The notes beneath the pieces are model-generated. The model worked only from the letters and a program-made list of their open reading frames with translations. It did not search any database and was not told where the DNA came from. A DNA stretch of 43,056 bases from Planctomycetota bacterium. Its GTDB lineage: Bacteria > Planctomycetota > PLA2 > JAEUHO01. The translations under genes were made by a program, and so were the position numbers. Positions 18,243 to 27,309 of the stretch are shown here, in pieces (the stretch's first letter is position 1; every line of letters begins with the position of its first letter). The stretch covers positions 1 through 43,056 of the forward strand of contig JADZCA010000085.1 in NCBI GenBank assembly GCA_020851795.1, written 5' to 3'.

Positions 18243-18953
18243 ATGCCGCTCTTCCGCCGCCGCCTCCCGTCCCCCGCCCGCGTCGCGCGCCCGGAGCGAC
18301 CGCCCACCGCGCGCGAACGCCGGGCCATCGACGCCTACCACCGCTGGTACTACGACACGGAGGTCTGGAAGCGCACGACGTGGCGCGGCGTGATGGTGCA
18401 GAAGTGGGTCGGCGACCTGTGGTCGTACGCGGAGATCCTCCACGCGCTGCGGCCGACGCTGGTCGTCGAGGTCGGGACCTCGTTCGGCGGCAGCGCGCTC
18501 TGGTTCGCCGACACGATGAGCGCCGTGGCGCCGCCGGCGCGCGTGCTCACGGTGGACGTGGACGGCGAGCGGTGCGCCGCGGTCGTGCGCGACGACCCTC
18601 GCATCGAGCGGCTCGTCGCGTCCTCGCTCGACCCCGCGGTCGCTTCCCGCGTGCGGGCCCTGCGTGCGCAGCGGCCGGGCCCCGTCTTCCTCATCCTCGA
18701 CGGCAACCACGCCGCCGACCACGTGCTCGCGGAGATGGAGGCGTTCCGCGACGTGCTCGTGCGCGGCGACGTGCTCGTCGTCGAGGACGGCAACGTGAAC
18801 GGGCACCCCGTGCTCCCCGAGCATGGCCCCGGTCCGCTCGAGGCGGTGCGCGCCTACGTCGCGCGCCGCCCCGACGACTACGAACGCGACCTCGCCCACG
18901 AGGCGCGCTTCGGCCTCACGTTCGCGCCCGAGGGCTTCCTCGTCCGCCGCTGA
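18243..18953 (+). CDS. CmcI/cephalosporin-hydroxylase-family methyltransferase
   Basis: A 236-residue protein of the CmcI family, whose members are SAM-dependent O-methyltransferases acting on antibiotics, rhamnose or other glycan hydroxyls. Diagnostic stretches are YHRWYYDTEVWKRTTWRGV near residue 30, QKWVGDLWSYAEI, the SAM-binding VVEVGTSFGGSALWFADTM and the metal or acidic motifs FLILDGNHAADHV and LVVEDGNVNGHPV. The C-terminal EARFGLTFAPEGFL is also family-like. No biosynthetic cluster surrounds it, so the substrate is open. The ATG is preceded by a TAGGCT hexamer with no ribosome-binding site, suggesting a leaderless mRNA. Confidence 0.88.
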   Translation: MPLFRRRLPSPARVARPERPPTARERRAIDAYHRWYYDTEVWKRTTWRGVMVQKWVGDLWSYAEILHALRPTLVVEVGTSFGGSALWFADTMSAVAPPARVLTVDVDGERCAAVVRDDPRIERLVASSLDPAVASRVRALRAQRPGPVFLILDGNHAADHVLAEMEAFRDVLVRGDVLVVEDGNVNGHPVLPEHGPGPLEAVRAYVARRPDDYERDLAHEARFGLTFAPEGFLVRR

Positions 18954-18968
18954 GGCGCGCCCGCGCCG

Positions 18969-20654
18969 TCACTTCTCGTTGTTGCGCGCGTGCTTCGCCT
19001 CCGGCTGCACGCACTTCCAGACCCCCGTGTCGGTGCGGTAGTAGTGCACCTTCCAGCGGATGGGGTCGGTGCGCTCCGAGCCGTCCTTGCCCTCCGACGT
19101 GAGCTTGCCCTCGACCTCGACCGGGAAGGACCTCAGCTTCTGGCCGTCCACGTCGAGATCCTCGACGGCGAGGTAGGTGAGCTTGGTCATCTCGACGGAG
19201 TACCGCACGGCCGTCGGCACGGGCGGCGTGCCCTCCTTGCCGCCCTTGCCGTACTCGAGGAGGAGCTCGCCGGCGAGGTCCTGGATCGAGTCGCGGAAGA
19301 CCTTGCGCACGACGATCTCGGGCGGGGCGTCCGGGTCCTTGTCGGCGGCGAGCAGCCGCGGCGGCGCGTCGTCCTCGCCCTCGTCCTCGTCCTTGTCGCC
19401 GGGCGCGCGCACCGCGCCCGAACCGTCCACGTCGAACCCCTTCGGCCAGCGCGTGCGGCGGTCGTAGACCGCGCCGCGGAAGTCGCACGTCGCGAAGTAC
19501 GACGAGCCCGGCCCGGCGAGGTGCGCGCCGCGCAGGTCCGCCTTGCGGAAGTCGCAGCGCGTGACGGTCACGTGCAGCCCACCCTTGAGGTTGCGCAGGT
19601 TCGCCCCGCGGAAGCTGGTGTCCGTGAGCCCCCAGAGCACGGAGAGATCCTGGCCCTCGAGGTTCGCGCCGACGAGCTTGGTCTGGCCGAAGTGCGCGTC
19701 CTTGAGGTTGGCCTCCCGCAGGTCGGCGCCCGAGAGGTCGGTGCCGTAGCAGCGGGCGCCCCACAGGTCGGCCTTGCGCAGGTTGGCGCGGCGCAGGGAC
19801 GCCTCGTCGAGCCGCGTGGAGGACAGGATCGCGCCCTCGAGGTTGACGTCGTCGAGCGTCTCGCCGCGCAGGTCGCGGCCGCGCCAGTCCTGGCCCGAGG
19901 CGTCGCGCCCCGTGCCGACCGCCGGCGCCGCGGGAGCGTCGCCGCCCCCCTGCAAGAGGCCGCCGCCCAACCCTCCGCCGAGCCCGCCGCCGGTGCCGCC
20001 ACCGGGCGCGACGGCGGGCGGCGTGCCGGGGGCGGGCGTCTCGGGCTTCGGGGTGGGCTTGGGCGCGTCGGCCGCGGCCTTGACGGCCCCCACCGCCGCC
20101 GGGTCCACGCCCGCCGGGAAGCGCGTCCCGTCGTCGTAGACGGCGCCCTTCCAGCGCGTCGGGGAGCGCTCGGGCGACCAGTTCTGCGCGTCGCGCAGCT
20201 TCACGCCGCGCAGGTCCGCGCCCGAGAAGTCGCAGCCGGTGATCTCGGTCATGCCCTTGGCGCCGCGCAGGTTGGCCTGCACGAACTTGCTGCCGCGGAA
20301 CACCGAGTAGCCCGACAGGTCGGAGCCCGCGAGGTTCGCCTTGGTGAAGTCGGTCTCGCGCGCCATCGTCGTCGCGAACTTCGCGTCGGTGAAGTCCGCC
20401 CCGGTGCAGTCGGCGGAGTCGAGCGTCGCCTGGGTCAGGTCGGCCTCGCGGAAGCTCGCGCCGGCGAGCTTGGCGCCCGTGAGGTCCGCGCCGGTCAGGT
20501 CGGCGCCGTCGAACTTGGCCCCGACGAGGTCCGCCCCGCGGAACGAGCGCTTGACGAGCTTCTGGCCGGAGTAGTCCTCGCCCGCCGCCGCGGGGCGCGC
20601 CCCGAGCGCGAGGAGCAGCGCCGCCAGCACCCACCCCGTCGTCGGCTTCCGCAT
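18969..20654 (-). CDS. Secreted pentapeptide-repeat protein, two blocks
   Basis: A 561-residue protein with a signal peptide (VLAALLLALGARPAAAG) and GGGAGG-type ribosome-binding site. It has two blocks of pentapeptide repeats of the A(D/N)LxG type, for example ADLVGAKFDGADLTGADLTG in the first and ANLRKADLWGARCYGTDLSG in the second. A Gly-rich linker (GGGTGGGLGGGLGGG) separates them. Such repeats fold into a quadrilateral beta-helix. The C-terminal 170 residues start with an acidic stretch (DKDEDEGEDD) and form a non-repetitive domain. Location outside the cytoplasm argues against a DNA-gyrase-protecting role. It follows the transglutaminase gene by 38 bp and is probably co-transcribed. Confidence 0.88.
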   Translation of the reverse strand: MRKPTTGWVLAALLLALGARPAAAGEDYSGQKLVKRSFRGADLVGAKFDGADLTGADLTGAKLAGASFREADLTQATLDSADCTGADFTDAKFATTMARETDFTKANLAGSDLSGYSVFRGSKFVQANLRGAKGMTEITGCDFSGADLRGVKLRDAQNWSPERSPTRWKGAVYDDGTRFPAGVDPAAVGAVKAAADAPKPTPKPETPAPGTPPAVAPGGGTGGGLGGGLGGGLLQGGGDAPAAPAVGTGRDASGQDWRGRDLRGETLDDVNLEGAILSSTRLDEASLRRANLRKADLWGARCYGTDLSGADLREANLKDAHFGQTKLVGANLEGQDLSVLWGLTDTSFRGANLRNLKGGLHVTVTRCDFRKADLRGAHLAGPGSSYFATCDFRGAVYDRRTRWPKGFDVDGSGAVRAPGDKDEDEGEDDAPPRLLAADKDPDAPPEIVVRKVFRDSIQDLAGELLLEYGKGGKEGTPPVPTAVRYSVEMTKLTYLAVEDLDVDGQKLRSFPVEVEGKLTSEGKDGSERTDPIRWKVHYYRTDTGVWKCVQPEAKHARNNEK

Positions 20655-20692
20655 CGTCGTGCCTCCCGACCGCCGCAGCGGCCCCGCCGCCT

Positions 20693-22297
20693 TCACTTCG
20701 TCTCCGCGATCCGCGCGAGCGAGAAGGACGCGAAGCCCTCCCCGTCGGCGCCGTACTTGCCGACCAGCCGCCCGTCCTTGACCTTCGCAGACCCGCGCCC
20801 GGGCGAGAGCGCGGTCGCCGCGCCCCCCGCCCCGAGCGCGACCCGCCGCGTGCCCTGGAAGACGAGCTGGCCGTCCTGGTCCTCCGCGGTCGCGTCCTCC
20901 TGCACGGTGGCCGAGCCGTCCTCGGGGACGAAGGTCGCCGACAGGCGGAACTTGCCGTCGCGCAGGGTCATCACGACGAGCGTCATCCGACAGGGCTTGA
21001 GGTCGGCGCCACCGAAACGCGCCTTCGCCGTGCCCTCCCAGTTCCCGCCGAAGCCCGACGGGTCCGACCGCGCGGGGCCCGCGCCCAGCGCGGGCAGCGT
21101 CATGCCGGGCAGGCCCTGCTCGGTGACGCCCCACCGCTCGAGCGAGTCGTCGGGAAGGGGAGGCAGCTCGGGCGGGTTCACGCCGCGCATCCACATCCCC
21201 TGCACGTCCACCTCGAGGAACGTGTCGTCGGCGCGGTGGCGCTTCTCGGTCGCGCTGGCGAACTCGACCGCCTTGTCGAAGCCGGCACGCTCCATCCCGA
21301 CGCCGTGCAGCCCACCCCGGATGCTCGTGGACTCGAGGGGCACGCGTCGCGACTTGACGTCGTTGCCCTTGCCCTCGGAGAGCTGGAAGATCGGGAAGCA
21401 GTGGCCGGTCACGATCGCGAGCTTCGAGTCGATGCCGAGCTGGTGGCCGACGGCGGCGAGGAAGATCGCGAGCTCGATGCACGTCCCCGACTTGTCGCGC
21501 AGCACGTCGCGGGGGAACTTGACGTTCTGCACGCTGAGCATGCCGAACGACCCGCCGTCGGGCACCGCCTCGCCGGCCCCCACGGACGACTTGTAGACGA
21601 AGTCGTTGAGCAGCATCAGCTCGTAGGCGGCACGGAGCGTCTCGACGCCGGCCTCGATGCCCTGGATCGCGGCGTGGCCGCGTGCGCGTCGCGACACCAG
21701 CGCGGCGAACTGCTTGATGACGGGGTCGTCGCGCGAGACCCACGCGGCCAGCAGCGGCGCGTTGGAGGTCTGCCCGTGGAACCCCTCGGCCCTCGGGTCG
21801 TCGCTGAACACGAACTCGCGCCCACCGAGGAAGATGACCTTCGTCTCCGCGGAGCCCGTGGCCCCCGACGCACGTCGCCACTCGAGCCGGACCGCGACCG
21901 GCGTGCTCGACTGCAGCTGCGCGAGCCTCGCGTCGAGCACGGGATGCCAAGGCACCGTGACCCGCGCGCCCGGCGGGCAGGGGCGGACCGCCGTCCACGG
22001 CGACCACTCGGCGTACCCGTCGCACCGCATGCGCAGCTCGAGGTCGGACACGGTCGCGCCCGAGCGGTTCACGACGACCGCGGTGGCGAGCGCCCGATCG
22101 GGGAAGCGTTCGGCGTCGGCGAAGAGCTTGTACAGCGCCGACATCGCGCGCGCGGGCGCCACGAGGCCCACGACGAGCCCGTCGTCGGCGGCACGCGCCG
22201 CCCGCGGCGGCGCGACCGCCCCCACCGCCGCCAGCGCGACGGCCACGAGGACGGCCGTCCGCAGGAACCGTCCGCACGCCGCTCCGCCACGCCGCAT
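20693..22297 (-). CDS. Secreted transglutaminase-like protein paired with pentapeptide protein
   Basis: A 534-residue exported protein with a signal peptide (AVLVAVALAAVGAVAPPRAARA) and GGGAGG just before the ATG. The transglutaminase-like region carries the nucleophile in DKSGTCIELAIFLAAVGHQLG and a histidine in VTGHCFPIF. The third residue may be Glu in RVPLESTS. The C-terminal 200 residues are beta-rich (KPCRMTLVVMTLRDGKF). Activity could be peptidase or protein cross-linking. It probably forms a two-gene operon with the downstream pentapeptide protein. Confidence 0.8.
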   Translation of the reverse strand: MRRGGAACGRFLRTAVLVAVALAAVGAVAPPRAARAADDGLVVGLVAPARAMSALYKLFADAERFPDRALATAVVVNRSGATVSDLELRMRCDGYAEWSPWTAVRPCPPGARVTVPWHPVLDARLAQLQSSTPVAVRLEWRRASGATGSAETKVIFLGGREFVFSDDPRAEGFHGQTSNAPLLAAWVSRDDPVIKQFAALVSRRARGHAAIQGIEAGVETLRAAYELMLLNDFVYKSSVGAGEAVPDGGSFGMLSVQNVKFPRDVLRDKSGTCIELAIFLAAVGHQLGIDSKLAIVTGHCFPIFQLSEGKGNDVKSRRVPLESTSIRGGLHGVGMERAGFDKAVEFASATEKRHRADDTFLEVDVQGMWMRGVNPPELPPLPDDSLERWGVTEQGLPGMTLPALGAGPARSDPSGFGGNWEGTAKARFGGADLKPCRMTLVVMTLRDGKFRLSATFVPEDGSATVQEDATAEDQDGQLVFQGTRRVALGAGGAATALSPGRGSAKVKDGRLVGKYGADGEGFASFSLARIAETK

Positions 22298-22420
22298 CGA
22301 AGCCTCCCTCGCCGCCCCGAGGGGCGGGTGCTTCTACCGAGGGCCGCTCCGGGGGTCAACCACTCCGCCGCTCCGTCGTCGGGCCGGCCCCGAGTGATGG
22401 AATCCGCCCCCGTGGCGAGT

Positions 22421-22500
22421 CCATCCTGATGGATGATGTACATTACCATAGCAAAGCACTCGATATTATGCAATTTCTCGTTTCACCATAATATAGAGAG
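22421..22500. promoter_or_regulatory. AT-rich control region upstream of the Fic gene
   Basis: About 80 bp of clearly AT-rich sequence in a G+C-rich genome. It contains the palindromes CCATC-CT-GATGG (22421-22432) and ATGTACAT (22436-22443). It also has an 8-bp inverted repeat ATATTATG/CATAATAT (22463-22470 and 22487-22494). TATTAT and TAATAT are possible -10 sequences, and GAGAGAG serves as a ribosome-binding site before the GTG. Confidence 0.6.
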
Positions 22501-22506
22501 AGCATC

Positions 22507-23685
22507 GTGCTGCCGTCCGACTTCACCAAAGACTCCCCCGGGACTCTCGTGGCCACGGAGTGGGGCGTCCACGCCTTCCTTCCCCACCGCTTGCCGCCGC
22601 CGATCGAGCTCACGGACGCCTTGTGGCGAGCCGAAGTGGCGGCCCGGGTGGCGATCGGCAAGCTCGAGGTCGTCCTCTCGAGCGCGGGCCTCGACCCGTT
22701 CATGGTGACGTACGCGCTGATCGAACGAGAGGCCTACTGCACGAGCCGCATGGAGGGGACGTTCACGACCCCCACGGACCTCGCGCTGTTCGCGCTCGAC
22801 GCGACGGGAGAGGGCGGCGATCGCGAGAGGGTCACGACGAAGGAGGTGATCAACTACCGGACTGCGGTGCTTCAGAGCATCGAGCAGCTCAAGGTCGCCC
22901 CGGTCGTCACGCACGCGCTCGTCCGCGGGGCGCACAGGACGCTGCTCGACGGGACGCGCGGGAAGGACCGGCACCCGGGCGAGTACCGCGCTCGACAGAA
23001 CTGGATCGGCCGGACGCACCGCATCGAGGAGGCGCGGTTCGTGCCCCCGCCGCCGCAGGAGGTGAAGCCGGCGATGGACGACCTGCTCGCGTTCGCCTCG
23101 ACGGCGATGCGCGCGGACGCGCCCTCGTTCCCGGCTCCGCTGGTCGGCCTCGCCGTCGCTCACTACCAATTCGAGACGATCCACCCGTTCGAGGACGGCA
23201 ACGGCCGGATCGGCCGTCTGCTGGTTCCTCTGCTGCTCGTCGCCAACGGCTATCTGAAGGAGCCGCTGCTGCACGTGAGCGCGACCATCGAGAAGGCGCG
23301 CGATCGCTACGCGGACCTGCTGCTGGGCGTGAGTCAGCGAGGGGCGTGGACCGAGTGGATCGATTACTTCCTTCGCACGCTGATCGCGTCGTGCGAGGAC
23401 ACGATGACCCTCGTGGGGAAGCTGCGCGACCTTCATGCCGAGTACCGGAAGCGGTTGACGAGCGGCAAGCGCTCGGTCGCGCCGTTCCGCCTGCTGGAGT
23501 CGCTGTTCAAGAGCCCCGGGACCACGATCGCCACCGCGGCGAAGATCATGGGCCTCCAGTTCGCGCAGGCGTCGGTCCACGTCGAGACGCTCGTGAGCGC
23601 CGGGATCCTCCAAGAGACCACCGGTCGAGCGAAGAACCGGAGGTACGTGGCCCCCGGCATCCTGGACGTGATCTTCGGGGGCTAG
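22507..23685 (+). CDS. fic: Fic-domain AMP transferase with N-terminal inhibitory helix
   Basis: A 392-residue Fic enzyme, predicted to attach AMP from ATP to hydroxyl side chains of target proteins. The active-site motif [14 protein letters not shown] begins with His226. The N-terminal inhibitory motif TSRMEG (residues 79-84) fits the (S/T)xxxE(G/N) pattern, so the protein is self-inhibited (class II) and needs no separate antitoxin. A C-terminal winged-helix-like region (about 325-392) could bind DNA and autoregulate. Codon use is slightly less G+C-biased than in neighbouring genes, and the leader is AT-rich, hinting at acquisition by transfer. Confidence 0.92.
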   Translation: MLPSDFTKDSPGTLVATEWGVHAFLPHRLPPPIELTDALWRAEVAARVAIGKLEVVLSSAGLDPFMVTYALIEREAYCTSRMEGTFTTPTDLALFALDATGEGGDRERVTTKEVINYRTAVLQSIEQLKVAPVVTHALVRGAHRTLLDGTRGKDRHPGEYRARQNWIGRTHRIEEARFVPPPPQEVKPAMDDLLAFASTAMRADAPSFPAPLVGLAVAHYQFETIHPFEDGNGRIGRLLVPLLLVANGYLKEPLLHVSATIEKARDRYADLLLGVSQRGAWTEWIDYFLRTLIASCEDTMTLVGKLRDLHAEYRKRLTSGKRSVAPFRLLESLFKSPGTTIATAAKIMGLQFAQASVHVETLVSAGILQETTGRAKNRRYVAPGILDVIFGG

Positions 23686-23732
23686 CCCGCCCCCGACCCC
23701 GGCAGGGACTCGGGCGCGGCGGCGGCGGACGG

Positions 23733-23738
23733 TACCGT
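23733..23738 (+). promoter_or_regulatory. -10 element (TACCGT), leaderless spacing, for the YchJ-like gene
   Basis: TACCGT ends 7 nt before the ATG at 23746. No ribosome-binding site is present. Confidence 0.45.
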
Positions 23739-23745
23739 CTGCGGG

Positions 23746-24249
23746 ATGAACGCCTGCCCCTGCGGATCCGGGAAGGACCTCGACGCCTGCTGCGGCCCCG
23801 TGCTCGCCGGCGCGCCCGCGCCGACGGCCGAGGCGCTCATGCGCTCGCGCTACACGGCCTACACCAAGGGGGCCGTGGACCACATCCTCTCGACCTACAC
23901 GCCCAAGGCCGCGGCGAGCGTGGACCGCGCCTCGACGGAGAAGTGGTCGAAGGAGTCCACCTGGCTCGGGCTCTCCATCGTCGCCACCGACCGCGGCGGA
24001 CCCGAGGACGACGAGGGCACGGTCGAGTTCATCGCCCGCTTCCGCGAGGGCCCGGCGGGCCAGGAGCAGGCGCACCACGAGAAGGCGCGCTTCGTCCGCG
24101 GCGGCCGCGACCGCCGCTGGCTCTACGCCGACGGCAAGATGGTCGGCCCGCCGCCGGCGCGACGCGAGGATCGCCCCGGCCGCAACGACCCTTGCCACTG
24201 CGGCAGCGGCAAGAAGTTCAAGAAGTGCCACGGCGCGGCGAGCGCGTAG
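23746..24249 (+). CDS. YchJ-like protein with two SEC-C zinc motifs
   Basis: A 167-residue YchJ-type protein. An N-terminal SEC-C zinc-binding motif (CPCGSGKDLDACC) is followed by an NTF2-like middle domain (ALMRSRYTAYTKGAVDHILSTY) and a second SEC-C motif at the C-terminus (NDPCHCGSGKKFKKCH). This arrangement is typical of the family, whose exact role is unresolved; the isolated SEC-C motif binds zinc and often protein partners, as in SecA. It is cytoplasmic. It lies 60 bp after fic but has its own -10 candidate and no Shine-Dalgarno, so it is probably transcribed independently as well. Confidence 0.92.
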   Translation: MNACPCGSGKDLDACCGPVLAGAPAPTAEALMRSRYTAYTKGAVDHILSTYTPKAAASVDRASTEKWSKESTWLGLSIVATDRGGPEDDEGTVEFIARFREGPAGQEQAHHEKARFVRGGRDRRWLYADGKMVGPPPARREDRPGRNDPCHCGSGKKFKKCHGAASA

Positions 24250-24320
24250 CGCCGCTCCGCGGCTCGACCGGACGCGCTCGCCGGTGCCGACGCGTCGCCG
24301 ATCGGTCGTCGGGAGAGGGT

Positions 24321-24337
24321 CGGGGCCCGGGGCGACG
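24321..24337 (-). repeat. G+C-rich palindromic dispersed repeat, variant B copy 1
   Basis: CGGGGCCCGGGGCGACG on the plus strand, identical to 27310-27326. It differs from the exact-copy family by three Gs and four Cs instead of four and three. It is located between convergent gene ends. Confidence 0.65.
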
Positions 24338-24348
24338 GCCGCGCGCGC

Positions 24349-24891
24349 TCACCAGAGCAACGCGAACGTGCCGCCCGTGGCGAGCCCCATCAGCACGCCG
24401 TCGAGCACGTGGTTGAGCATGTACGTGCGCGAGCGCCCGAACCAGATCGCGTTCGGCAGGAATGCGAAGCTGTAGGCGAGCACGCCGGCCGTGCCCGTCA
24501 CGCGGAAGACGTGACCGGCGCCGGCCGCCGCGCTGAGCGTCGTCGCCGCGAGGTAGCCCACGATGACGCTGACGGCGAGGTAGACGCCGAACGTCTGGAG
24601 CATCGATCGCCCCATCCGCATGGGCCCCATCACGACGAGCCAGCCGGTCGGGCCCTCCATCCAGCGCTTGGTGAACTCGGGGTCCTTGCACTCCTTGCGC
24701 GTGGCGTAGGGGAACGCGTACGCGCCGGGCGCCACCCGACCGGCCTTGAGGACCGCCGTGAGCCCCGGCTCGTCGGGGAGCTTGCCTTGGTCCTTCGCGT
24801 GGTGCGGCAGCACCATCCAGCAGATCGCCGACACGATCCAGACGGCGACGGCGGAGACCAGGATCGGCAGCCACAGCGCGCACAGGTCCAC
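24349..24891 (-). CDS. Unrecognised small integral membrane protein
   Basis: A 180-residue protein with a GTG start preceded by GGAGGG. About four transmembrane segments are visible: near residues 5-27 (ILVSAVAVWIVSAICWMV), 98-118 (MLQTFGVYLAVSVIVGYLAA), 130-150 and 160-178. The loop after the first segment contains HHAKDQGKLPDEP and a charged stretch KECKDPEFTKRW. The pattern resembles conserved hypothetical membrane proteins found in many phyla, but no function is known to me. TAGGCT at 24917-24922 on the minus strand is a likely -10. Confidence 0.8.
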   Translation of the reverse strand: MDLCALWLPILVSAVAVWIVSAICWMVLPHHAKDQGKLPDEPGLTAVLKAGRVAPGAYAFPYATRKECKDPEFTKRWMEGPTGWLVVMGPMRMGRSMLQTFGVYLAVSVIVGYLAATTLSAAAGAGHVFRVTGTAGVLAYSFAFLPNAIWFGRSRTYMLNHVLDGVLMGLATGGTFALLW

Positions 24892-24916
24892 GGGAGTCCC
24901 TCCGAAGGAGCGCGGG

Positions 24917-24922
24917 AGCCTA
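24917..24922 (-). promoter_or_regulatory. -10 element (TAGGCT) for the membrane protein gene
   Basis: TAGGCT on the minus strand lies 25 nt before the GTG start, leaving room for the GGAGGG ribosome-binding site. Confidence 0.45.
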
Positions 24923-25041
24923 CGCGGGAGGGCGCGGCGTCCGCCACCACCGCGGGGGCGGATGGCGGGGAGTGCGTCTCGAGACGACGGCCCGCTCCCC
25001 GCCTCGGCGGGCTGGACGGGTCGGGGGGAGCCGCGCCGCGC

Positions 25042-25061
25042 GTCGCCCCGGGGCCCGCGCC
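25042..25061 (+). repeat. G+C-rich palindromic dispersed repeat, exact copy 3
   Basis: GTCGCCCCGGGGCCCGCGCC, identical to 7565-7584 and 10165-10184. Unlike those copies it lies in a divergent gap, 60 bp before the propeller gene, so a pure terminator role does not explain it. Confidence 0.75.
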
Positions 25062-25120
25062 GTCAGAGGTTCGCAAGGTCGCGGGGGCACACTGGCAGGC
25101 GTCTCCCGCGAGGCCCCTCC

Positions 25121-27295
25121 ATGCGCCGCACGCCCTGGCTCGCCGCGACCACGCTCGCGCTCCTCGCCGCCGTCGCCTTCGGCGACCCGCCCGCCCCCGA
25201 GGGCAACCCGCCGGGAGGCCCGCCGCCGCAGGGCGGCCGCCCTCCGCAGGGAGCGCCGCCGTCGAAGGGCGGACGCCCGCCCCGCGGCGAGCCCATGGGC
25301 GGCCCCTGGGTGCACCGCGTGCTGTCGGCGACGAGCACCGACGGGCTCACCTTCACCCGCGACGAGGGCGTGCGGTGGGCGCACGCGTCCGTGCCGTGCG
25401 TCGTCGCCGACGGCGACCGCCTGCTGCTCTACGCCGTGGACGCGGACCGCGGACCGGGCCAGCCCGAGTCCGCCAACGTCTCGGTCTCGACCGACGGCCT
25501 GCGCTTCGAGAAGCAGACGCTGGTCGTCGAGGGCATGACGAGCCGCAAGGCCCTCGACCCCTGCGTCGTGCGCGACCCCGCCGGCGGCTTCCGCCTCTAC
25601 TACCTCGGCGCCGACGCCGACGGCGACCCCGCGCGCGCCGCCGGCGACCACGCCATCCACGTCGCGCGCTCCGAGGACGGCGTGCGCTTCCGCGAGGTGG
25701 GCGTCGCGCTCGCGCGCCCCGCCCTCGTGGACCCCGACGTCTTCTTCTTCGGCGGGACCTGGTTCTGCCACGTGTTCGGGCGCGGGCGCACCGAGCTCGC
25801 GACGTCGAAGGACGGCCTCACCTTCGCCTACGAGCGTGACCTCGACCTCGACGGCCTCGGCACCGTCGCGCCCGTCCTGCTCGACGACGGGCGCCTGCGG
25901 CTCTACGCGTTCGAGCAGCGCAAGCCCGCGGGCAACGCGTTCGTCAGCTTCGTCTCGACCGACGGCCGCACGTGGACGCGCGAGGAAGGCGTGCGCCTGC
26001 AGGGCGCCGACGACGAGCAGGTCACCGACCCGTACGTCGTGCGATGGAAGGGCGGCTGGCGCATGTACTTCAAGAGCGAGCCCCGCCGTCGCGGCGAGGG
26101 CCCGCCGCCGCAGGGCGGGCCGGACGAGCGCGCGGCGCGCGGCCCCCGCGGCGGCCCCCGCGGCCCCGGCGGCGACGCGCCGCCCTTCGACGGGCAGGGA
26201 CGCCCCAACCGCCGGCGGTCGGGCCCGTGGGACCACGACGTGCTCGTGGCGAAGGTGGCGCGCGACGGGGCGACCACGCCCAAGGCGACGTTTCCGCGCG
26301 CAGGCGTGCCCACGCTCGCCCGCCTCGCCGACGGCCGCCTGCTCGCGGCCACGCAGCACTTCCCGGCCGACGACGACGCGGCCTTCGACAAGGTCGCGGT
26401 CCGCACGTCCTCCGACGACGGCGCGACGTGGAGCGCGCCCGAGGTGATCCGCGTCGAGGGGCTCCCCGAGGGCCTGCGCTTCCCCTTCGACCCGACGCTC
26501 GTCCCTCTGCCCGACGGGCGCGTGCGGCTCTACTTCACGGCGAACCTCCGGCGGGGCGAGCCCGGGGGCAAGCCGCCCACGCCGTCGATCGGGTCGGCCG
26601 TCTCGAAGGACGGGACGACGTTCGTCTACGAACCCGGCGCACGCTTCGCCGTCGAGGGCCGCCCGGTGATCGACTGCGCGGTCGTCCTGCACCGCGGCGT
26701 GTTCCACCTCTTCGCGCCCGACAACGGGACGGGCGGGCCGCCGCGCCAGGACGCGCCGTCGTCGCAGCGCCCGCGGTCGGGCGTGGGCTACCACGCCACG
26801 AGCAAGGACGGGCTCGTCTTCGAGCGTCAGCCCGACGTGACCATGGACGGACCCCTGCGCTGGCTGGGCAACGCGCAGTCCGACGGCGACACGATCACCT
26901 TCCTCGGCACCGCCGACGGCGGCCTCTGGTCGGCGTCGAGCGCGGACGGGACGACGTGGACCTCGCCCACGCGCTGGACCACGGTCGCGGGCGCCGACCC
27001 GGGCTTCGTGCGTCTCTCCGACGGCGCGTGGCTCGTCGTCTTCACCGGCCCGCCGCGTGAGGACGCCCGTCGTCGCGGCGACGGGCCGCCCGAGACGGGG
27101 CGCTTCCCGCCGGGCCCGCCGCGCGAGGGCGACGGCCGGGGCGAGCCGCGCCCGCCGGGCCCGCCCGACGGCGAGGGCGACGACCCCGACGCGCCGCGCC
27201 CGCCGCGACAGGACGGGCCGCCGCGCGGCCCGCGCCCCGACGGGCCTCCGCCCGAGGAGCCCGACGAGCCCGACCCGCCGACCGACGGACGCTGA
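25121..27295 (+). CDS. Secreted Asp-box beta-propeller protein (sialidase/GH43-like fold)
   Basis: A 724-residue exported protein with a signal peptide (WLAATTLALLAAVAFG) and a Pro/Gly-rich segment at residues 27-60. The body carries many Asp-box-like strands: STDGLTF, STDGLRF, SEDGVRF, SKDGLTF, STDGRTW, SSDDGATWS, SKDGTTF, SKDGLVF and SADGTTWTS. This is typical of six-bladed sialidase or five-bladed glycosidase propellers, and there may be two propellers. A Pro/Gly/Arg-rich linker splits the protein near residue 330. The last 80 residues are a disordered Pro/Gly/Asp tail. No catalytic residues can be assigned, so glycan binding or hydrolysis is a guess. The ATG follows a weak GAGG. Confidence 0.82.
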   Translation: MRRTPWLAATTLALLAAVAFGDPPAPEGNPPGGPPPQGGRPPQGAPPSKGGRPPRGEPMGGPWVHRVLSATSTDGLTFTRDEGVRWAHASVPCVVADGDRLLLYAVDADRGPGQPESANVSVSTDGLRFEKQTLVVEGMTSRKALDPCVVRDPAGGFRLYYLGADADGDPARAAGDHAIHVARSEDGVRFREVGVALARPALVDPDVFFFGGTWFCHVFGRGRTELATSKDGLTFAYERDLDLDGLGTVAPVLLDDGRLRLYAFEQRKPAGNAFVSFVSTDGRTWTREEGVRLQGADDEQVTDPYVVRWKGGWRMYFKSEPRRRGEGPPPQGGPDERAARGPRGGPRGPGGDAPPFDGQGRPNRRRSGPWDHDVLVAKVARDGATTPKATFPRAGVPTLARLADGRLLAATQHFPADDDAAFDKVAVRTSSDDGATWSAPEVIRVEGLPEGLRFPFDPTLVPLPDGRVRLYFTANLRRGEPGGKPPTPSIGSAVSKDGTTFVYEPGARFAVEGRPVIDCAVVLHRGVFHLFAPDNGTGGPPRQDAPSSQRPRSGVGYHATSKDGLVFERQPDVTMDGPLRWLGNAQSDGDTITFLGTADGGLWSASSADGTTWTSPTRWTTVAGADPGFVRLSDGAWLVVFTGPPREDARRRGDGPPETGRFPPGPPREGDGRGEPRPPGPPDGEGDDPDAPRPPRQDGPPRGPRPDGPPPEEPDEPDPPTDGR

Positions 27296-27309
27296 CCCCG
27301 TCCCCGACG

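Noticed and set aside
22507..23685. Fic toxin needing a separate antitoxin gene
   Set aside because: No small antitoxin frame lies next to it, and the inhibitory (S/T)xxxEG motif is inside the protein.
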